A DNA stretch of 10,329 nucleotides, from contig CAMHPM010000032.1 of assembly GCA_946187025.1 (NCBI GenBank), forward strand, positions 1-10,329, in the 5' to 3' direction. Below are positions 7,165 to 10,329 of the stretch, one piece after another (the stretch's first letter is position 1; each line of letters opens with the position of its first letter). Source of the stretch: an uncultured Prevotellaceae bacterium (GTDB lineage: Bacteria; Bacteroidota; Bacteroidia; Bacteroidales; Bacteroidaceae). The notes beneath the pieces are model-generated. The model worked only from the letters and a program-made list of their open reading frames with translations, had not been told where the DNA came from and did no database searches. Both the position numbers and the translations under genes were made by a program.

Positions 7165-7677
7165 ATGAGAAAAATTCAGATTCTTGCCGTTTTGCTGATG
7201 ATAGCAACTCAGTTAATGGCTCAGGACAAGGCAGTTCCGGCACCATTGGAACTGGAGTATGTAATGGAACTCAACGTGACCCTTGGTCAGGCCTACAGCG
7301 TTGGACCAACCACCCACGGCAGTCGCAACACGGTTCCAATCACCGGAGGTAAGTTTGAGGGACCGAAGATAAAGGGCGAGATACTCGAGGGCGGTGCCGA
7401 CTATCAGCTTTCCGACCCTGCAACCGGACGCACCGATGTGGAGGCCATTTACAACCTGCGCACCGACGACGGAGTGAACATTCATATACGCAACCGCGGA
7501 ATGATAGTGATGGACAAGGATGAAAACGGCCGTCCGAGCTTCTATTTCCGCTGTGCTCCTACATTCGAGGCTCCAAACGACAGCAAATATGCGTGGCTCA
7601 ATAAGGCCATTTTCGTCTGTGCACCACAGATGGGGCAGGGCGCTGGCATCACGCTGAGGGTGTGGAAGGTGAAATAA
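7165..7677 (+). CDS. Secreted DUF3237 family protein
   Basis: This is a 170-residue protein with a signal peptide (MRKIQILAVLLMIATQLMA, then QDK), so it is likely exported. The mature part fits DUF3237, a small beta-barrel family of unknown function: PAPLELEYVMEL at the start, VGPTTHGSRNTVPITGG, KFEGPKIKGEILEGGADYQL, then NLRTDDGVNIHIRNRG, and the closing YAWLNKAIFV. All the conserved glycine-rich turns are present and the length suits one complete domain after the signal peptide. It is preceded by its own -7 element and separated from the upstream gene by a terminator, so it seems to be transcribed alone. It ends 75 bases before a repeat array that lies between it and a convergent gene. The family assignment is from pattern recognition; no biochemical role is established that I can name. 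Confidence 0.85.
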   Translation: MRKIQILAVLLMIATQLMAQDKAVPAPLELEYVMELNVTLGQAYSVGPTTHGSRNTVPITGGKFEGPKIKGEILEGGADYQLSDPATGRTDVEAIYNLRTDDGVNIHIRNRGMIVMDKDENGRPSFYFRCAPTFEAPNDSKYAWLNKAIFVCAPQMGQGAGITLRVWKVK

Positions 7678-7848
7678 GATGGGCTGCATCGTCTGATGCC
7701 AGTCGTCTTTCTGCCAGCCGCCTCTGATACTGTCTGTTCACCCAACAGTGAAGAAGCACGTGCGAGTGCGGAGTAATTCAGCTGCGAGTGCGCAAGGAAA
7801 AGCTCGCGAGTACGCATGAATTTACCCGAGAGTGCGCACTAATTCTTA

Positions 7849-7908
7849 AAATCGTGGTGCAAATTATATAATTCCTGAGCAGAAATTATATAATTTGCAC
7901 CACGATTT
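7849..7908. repeat. Perfect 25-base inverted repeat with 10-base loop at the array centre
   Basis: Positions 7849-7873 are the exact reverse complement of 7884-7908, separated by CCTGAGCAGA. The outer part of each arm is GC-mixed (AAATCGTGGTGC) and the inner part is AT only. The RNA from either strand would fold into a long hairpin, so it could act as a two-way terminator between the convergent genes. A smaller hairpin follows at once: TTAATTTG (7911-7918) pairs with CAAATTAA (7924-7931). Confidence 0.9.
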
Positions 7909-7955
7909 ATTTAATTTGCACCACAAATTAAAGAATTCTTGTGTACTCTCAGGTA

Positions 7956-7999
7956 AATTCTTATACGGTCACGATAAAATTCTTATACGGTCACGATAA
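7956..7999. repeat. Two identical adjacent 22-base repeat units
   Basis: AATTCTTATACGGTCACGAT followed by AA occurs at 7956-7977 and again, without any change, at 7978-7999. The neighbouring units in the array differ from these at many positions, so this pair is probably a recent duplication by slippage or unequal exchange. Confidence 0.92.
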
Positions 8000-8062
8000 A
8001 AATCTTGTACGTGTATGAGGAAATTCTTATGAAACTTAATCGGCATTGTTTCCTCCGTCACT

Positions 8063-9709
8063 TTATTTCCTTGCGGTGAACGAGGCTTTGCTTGTTGAAC
8101 TGCCGACAGTTGGCGATGCGATGAATCCGCATGTCTCTGTACCGCTCACAGCCGATGTCGATGCAAGTGTGTAGGAGGTTCCGCTTTGGAACTTAGGACT
8201 ACTTACGAGCGCGATACCATTGTAGGATGATGTAGGAATGTGTACGGCCCATAATGGCGTGCTACCCTGCATCACAGCGATGTAGTTTCCGTTGTAAGTG
8301 GCCGATTGTGAAGTGTAGCCATAGGCTTGCGACATGGAACCAAATCTGGTGTCGATGCGCCCGCCGATGGAGAAGAGCGTTCCGCTGGTTATACTCAGTG
8401 AGTGCTGTTCGTCGATATCGAGGCCCGATTCGGCTCCGTTTGCTCCGAATGCAATGATGTTGCCTCCGCCGATGTTCATATTGCCGTTTGAATCGATGCC
8501 GTCGTTGGATGAGGAGTAAGCATATACCGTGCCACCATTTATTGTTATGTTGCCAGCCGAATTGATTGCATCGTCATAGGCTTTTATATAAATGTTGCCA
8601 CCTGTTATGTTTATTGCTGACTTCGATTCGATGCCCTCGTGGCTTGATGTCGTGACATTTATGCTTCCTGCTTCTATGTTTATGTTGCCGTCAGCCTTGA
8701 TGCCTTTTGATGCTGTGCTGCTGGCAGAAGTTGTTGTCCCGGAGTTTTGTCCCTGGCGGCCGGGGCCTCCTCCAGACGAACTGCCACTGTTGTTTAGGGT
8801 GATGATGGTTGTGCCTTTGTTTTCGTTGATGTTGATTTCACCCTCGGTCTTCAGACATTTCGAGTCGGCTACCGTCGTGCTGATTGTAAGTGTGCCACCT
8901 TTTATCAGTAGTTCAGAGGTGTTGTCGGCATCTTCTGTCAGAGGTATGATGTTGTCGTTGTCGTCGGTCTTATAGCTCACTTGAAGGCCATCGCCGCCTG
9001 TGCCTTCTATGTTGAGCGTGCCACCGTTCATCTGGAAGTATTGGTTTACGTTGATGCCGTCGCCCACTGCCTTTTTAATGTTGATAGTGCCGGTCGTCGC
9101 TTTCAGCTGTAGATACTCCTTGCCCCAAAAGGCATGACCCGTGTAACCGTAAAGGGTGAGTGTGCCGGCACCGCTAAACTCGGTATGTCCTTTTATCATC
9201 ATACATGCCTTGTGAGACAGATTGCTACCGTCGGCGAGGGTGTTGGTCGTACCTTCTGCCAGATATATGGCGATGCGTTTCCCGTCGCGTATGTTGACGG
9301 CCGCGCTGTCAGGGTTGGTGAGGGTGATACCGTTCATGGCAATTGTGGACTTGTAGTTACCATCCATATACAGTGAGCCGCGGGTCGATATACCGCTCAT
9401 GACGTATGTGACCTCGGTATCAAGATTCTCATTTGCCAATAGTGTAACGTGGCCGTCGCGTATTTGTGCGCTCACTTTACCAAATATGTTACTGGCAATC
9501 TCTACTCGTGCGGTGTCGGCCCAGACGATGTTGACACAGTCGTCGTCGAGGGTTGCTGATTCAATGCCGTAACGCATGGAACCGTTCCATGGGGTCGATG
9601 TTCCTGTGTCGGTGTTGACTGGGGTATCCTCATCATTGTCGGATGTGCTGCAGGATGAAATAGATGCAAATAATGCAGCCATTAGTGTAATGAAAGATAT
9701 TCGTTTCAT
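8063..9709 (-). CDS. Cthe_2159-like carbohydrate-binding lipoprotein with beta-helix
   Basis: This is a 548-residue protein. The N-terminus is a lipoprotein signal (MKRISFITLMAALFASISSC); C20 is the expected lipid-bearing cysteine. STSDNDED follows, an acidic stretch like the signal that sends Bacteroidetes lipoproteins to the cell surface. From about residue 45 the protein is a right-handed beta-helix of the Cthe_2159 type: rungs of about 22-23 residues with motifs such as GDGINV, KGIKADGNINIEAG, EGIESKSAINITGG, DAINSAGNITINGG and DGIDSNGNMNIGGG (turns near residues 336, 359, 381 and 404). The founding member of this family binds cellulose and pectin-like acidic sugars and binds calcium; the same role here is inferred. 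A low-complexity Ser/Gly/Thr/Gln insert at about 305-335 (SGSSSGGGPGRQGQNSG) divides the helix. No clear promoter motif was found upstream. Confidence 0.85.
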   Translation of the reverse strand: MKRISFITLMAALFASISSCSTSDNDEDTPVNTDTGTSTPWNGSMRYGIESATLDDDCVNIVWADTARVEIASNIFGKVSAQIRDGHVTLLANENLDTEVTYVMSGISTRGSLYMDGNYKSTIAMNGITLTNPDSAAVNIRDGKRIAIYLAEGTTNTLADGSNLSHKACMMIKGHTEFSGAGTLTLYGYTGHAFWGKEYLQLKATTGTINIKKAVGDGINVNQYFQMNGGTLNIEGTGGDGLQVSYKTDDNDNIIPLTEDADNTSELLIKGGTLTISTTVADSKCLKTEGEININENKGTTIITLNNSGSSSGGGPGRQGQNSGTTTSASSTASKGIKADGNINIEAGSINVTTSSHEGIESKSAINITGGNIYIKAYDDAINSAGNITINGGTVYAYSSSNDGIDSNGNMNIGGGNIIAFGANGAESGLDIDEQHSLSITSGTLFSIGGRIDTRFGSMSQAYGYTSQSATYNGNYIAVMQGSTPLWAVHIPTSSYNGIALVSSPKFQSGTSYTLASTSAVSGTETCGFIASPTVGSSTSKASFTARK

Positions 9710-9906
9710 AGTTAATTGGGGTTTGTTGGCGTTTGGGCTTGTAGTCTCTCAATTCGAAATCTGTTTGATGTTATAAATAACGATTCAACATGTGTTTTAT
9801 TGCTACTGACACCTTAATTTATATATAATGACACAAAAAATGAGGTATAGTCTTGTGCTTTGTCAGTTTTTTTTGCTAAATTTGCCGCTGTTAAAAAAAC
9901 GTAGAA
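9710..9906. other. Divergent intergenic region
   Basis: This 197-base AT-rich region separates two divergent genes, the lipoprotein (minus) and the 4Fe-4S protein (plus). It contains a plus-strand -7 element near its right end. On the minus strand I found no TAnnTTTG match, so the lipoprotein promoter is unassigned. No hairpin or small gene stands out. Confidence 0.6.
9852..9884 (+). promoter_or_regulatory. Bacteroidetes-type promoter for the 4Fe-4S protein gene
   Basis: TAAATTTG at 9877-9884 matches the -7 consensus. CTTG at 9852-9855, with a 21-base spacer, is a fair but imperfect -33 element. The ATG at 9907 is only 22 bases past the -7 element, so the leader would be short, near 15-18 bases. 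Confidence 0.65.
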
Positions 9907-10329
9907 ATGTTGAGGAAAATACGTATTGTATTGGCTGCGGTGATGTTCATAGGCATCACGTTGCTGTTTGTCGACTTCACGGGATTGGCCCACACGTGGC
10001 TCGGCTGGATGGCTAAGGTGCAATTCCTGCCGGCTGTGTTGGCTCTGAATTTCGGTGTAGTTGTAGGCTTGCTTGTCATCACGCTGGTATTGGGACGCGC
10101 CTATTGTTCGGTTATTTGTCCGCTCGGAGTGATGCAGGATGTGTTTGCCTGGATGGGCAAACGTAGCAAGAAGAATCGTTACAGTTATTCGCCCGCAAAG
10201 TCTTGGCTGCGATGGGGTGTGTTTGTGGTGTTTGCTGCATTGATGGCACTTGGAGCCGGCGGCATTGCATCGGTTATTGCCCCTTACAGCGCCTACGGCC
10301 GCATTGCACAGTCGTTGCTCCAACCGCTG
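9907..10329 (+). CDS. Membrane 4Fe-4S binding protein, NapH/NosR-like, 3' end cut off by window
   Basis: An open frame runs from the ATG at 9907 to the right edge (141 codons, no stop). Hydrophobic segments lie at about residues 5-24, 43-62 and 104-125. Directly after the second comes GRAYCSVICPLGVMQDVF, with a CxxxCP motif (C67, C71, P72), followed by a basic loop (GKRSKKNR). Membrane proteins related to NapH, NosR and YccM have this arrangement, with cysteines at the membrane face and usually a second CxxxCP and ferredoxin-type clusters further on, and they pass electrons between quinol or flavin carriers and iron-sulphur proteins. Those later parts would be outside the window. A promoter -7 element 22 bases upstream supports this start. 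The exact electron partner cannot be told from this fragment. Confidence 0.8.
   Translation, partial: MLRKIRIVLAAVMFIGITLLFVDFTGLAHTWLGWMAKVQFLPAVLALNFGVVVGLLVITLVLGRAYCSVICPLGVMQDVFAWMGKRSKKNRYSYSPAKSWLRWGVFVVFAALMALGAGGIASVIAPYSAYGRIAQSLLQPL

Larger units (their letters stand above)
7753..8043. repeat. Array of about 12 degenerate 21-22 base repeats with orientation reversal
   Basis: In the left half, GCGAGTGCG or a near copy starts at 7762, 7784, 7806 and 7828, exactly 22 bases apart. In the right half, AATTC or AATTT blocks start at 7870, 7892, 7913, 7934, 7956, 7978, 8000 (AAATC) and 8022, spaced 21-22 bases. The reverse complement of the right half matches the left half: ACCTGAGAGTACACAAGAATT-like sequence (from 7934-7955) against ACCCGAGAGTGCGCACTAATT-like sequence (7824-7844). 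The whole is therefore a long imperfect palindrome built from short tandem units and centred near 7878. The right arm carries one extra 21-base unit (7913-7933). It resembles a miniature inverted-repeat element with a minisatellite inside; the class is inferred. Confidence 0.8.
7678..8062. other. Non-coding gap between convergent genes, mostly filled by a repeat element
   Basis: This 385-base gap lies between the 3' ends of the DUF3237 gene (plus) and the lipoprotein gene (minus). I see no convincing gene in it. The first 75 bases hold no clear signal; the rest is the repeat array and inverted repeat listed separately. Base composition changes sharply along it, from GC-rich units (7753-7840) to AT-rich units (7841-8043). 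Confidence 0.8.

Noticed and set aside
7753..8043. CRISPR array
   Set aside because: The 21-22 base units follow each other directly without unique spacers, they are degenerate, and they reverse orientation at the centre.
8592..8975. Plus-strand open frame opposite the lipoprotein
   Set aside because: Its repetitive Met/Pro/Ser-rich product mirrors the beta-helix repeats of the real gene on the minus strand.
9814..10323. Minus-strand open frame at the right end
   Set aside because: It is antisense to the membrane 4Fe-4S gene, which has a promoter, membrane helices and a CxxxCP motif; the antisense product is low in structure and rich in His, Gln and Asn.

Overview
The window looks like chromosomal DNA of a Bacteroidales bacterium, most likely Prevotella or a close relative. 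Three intergenic regions carry the Bacteroidetes -7 promoter element TAnnTTTG (5736-5743, 7107-7114, 9877-9884), and the best one also has TTTG at -33 with a 19-base spacer. Starts lack strong Shine-Dalgarno sequences. The protein types also fit: a secreted GH2 hydrolase, a lipoprotein with an acidic stretch after the lipid-bearing cysteine, and family-typical HAD and CDP-alcohol phosphatidyltransferase forms. No rRNA, tRNA, CRISPR array, transposase or phage gene is visible.

Layout. (1) Positions 2-3094 hold three same-strand genes that read as one operon: a nucleotidyltransferase/ATP-grasp fusion cut by the left edge, a CDP-alcohol phosphatidyltransferase-family membrane protein, and a HAD-family phosphatase whose start overlaps the previous stop. 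Together they suggest a pathway that activates a phosphorylated alcohol with a nucleotide, transfers it in or at the membrane, and then dephosphorylates the product; the fused ATP-grasp domain would add a kinase or ligase step. (2) Positions 3144-5636 encode a secreted GH2 glycosidase, probably beta-galactosidase-like. (3) Positions 5787-6980 encode an unrecognised secreted protein with a clear promoter before it and a strong terminator after it. (4) Positions 7165-7677 encode a secreted DUF3237 protein whose promoter lies in a dyad symmetry. (5) Positions 7678-8062 separate two convergent genes and contain an array of degenerate 21-22 base repeats. The array reverses orientation around a perfect 25-base inverted repeat. 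(6) Positions 8063-9709 on the minus strand encode a Cthe_2159-like beta-helix carbohydrate-binding lipoprotein. (7) From 9907 a membrane 4Fe-4S protein gene runs off the right edge.

The two most interesting regions are the non-coding repeat element at about 7753-8043, which looks like a MITE-type palindrome with a minisatellite inside it, and the lipid- or headgroup-type operon at the left end. In that operon the CDP-alcohol transferase and the HAD enzyme both depart from the textbook catalytic motifs. All function calls are from reading the sequence; no database search was possible.
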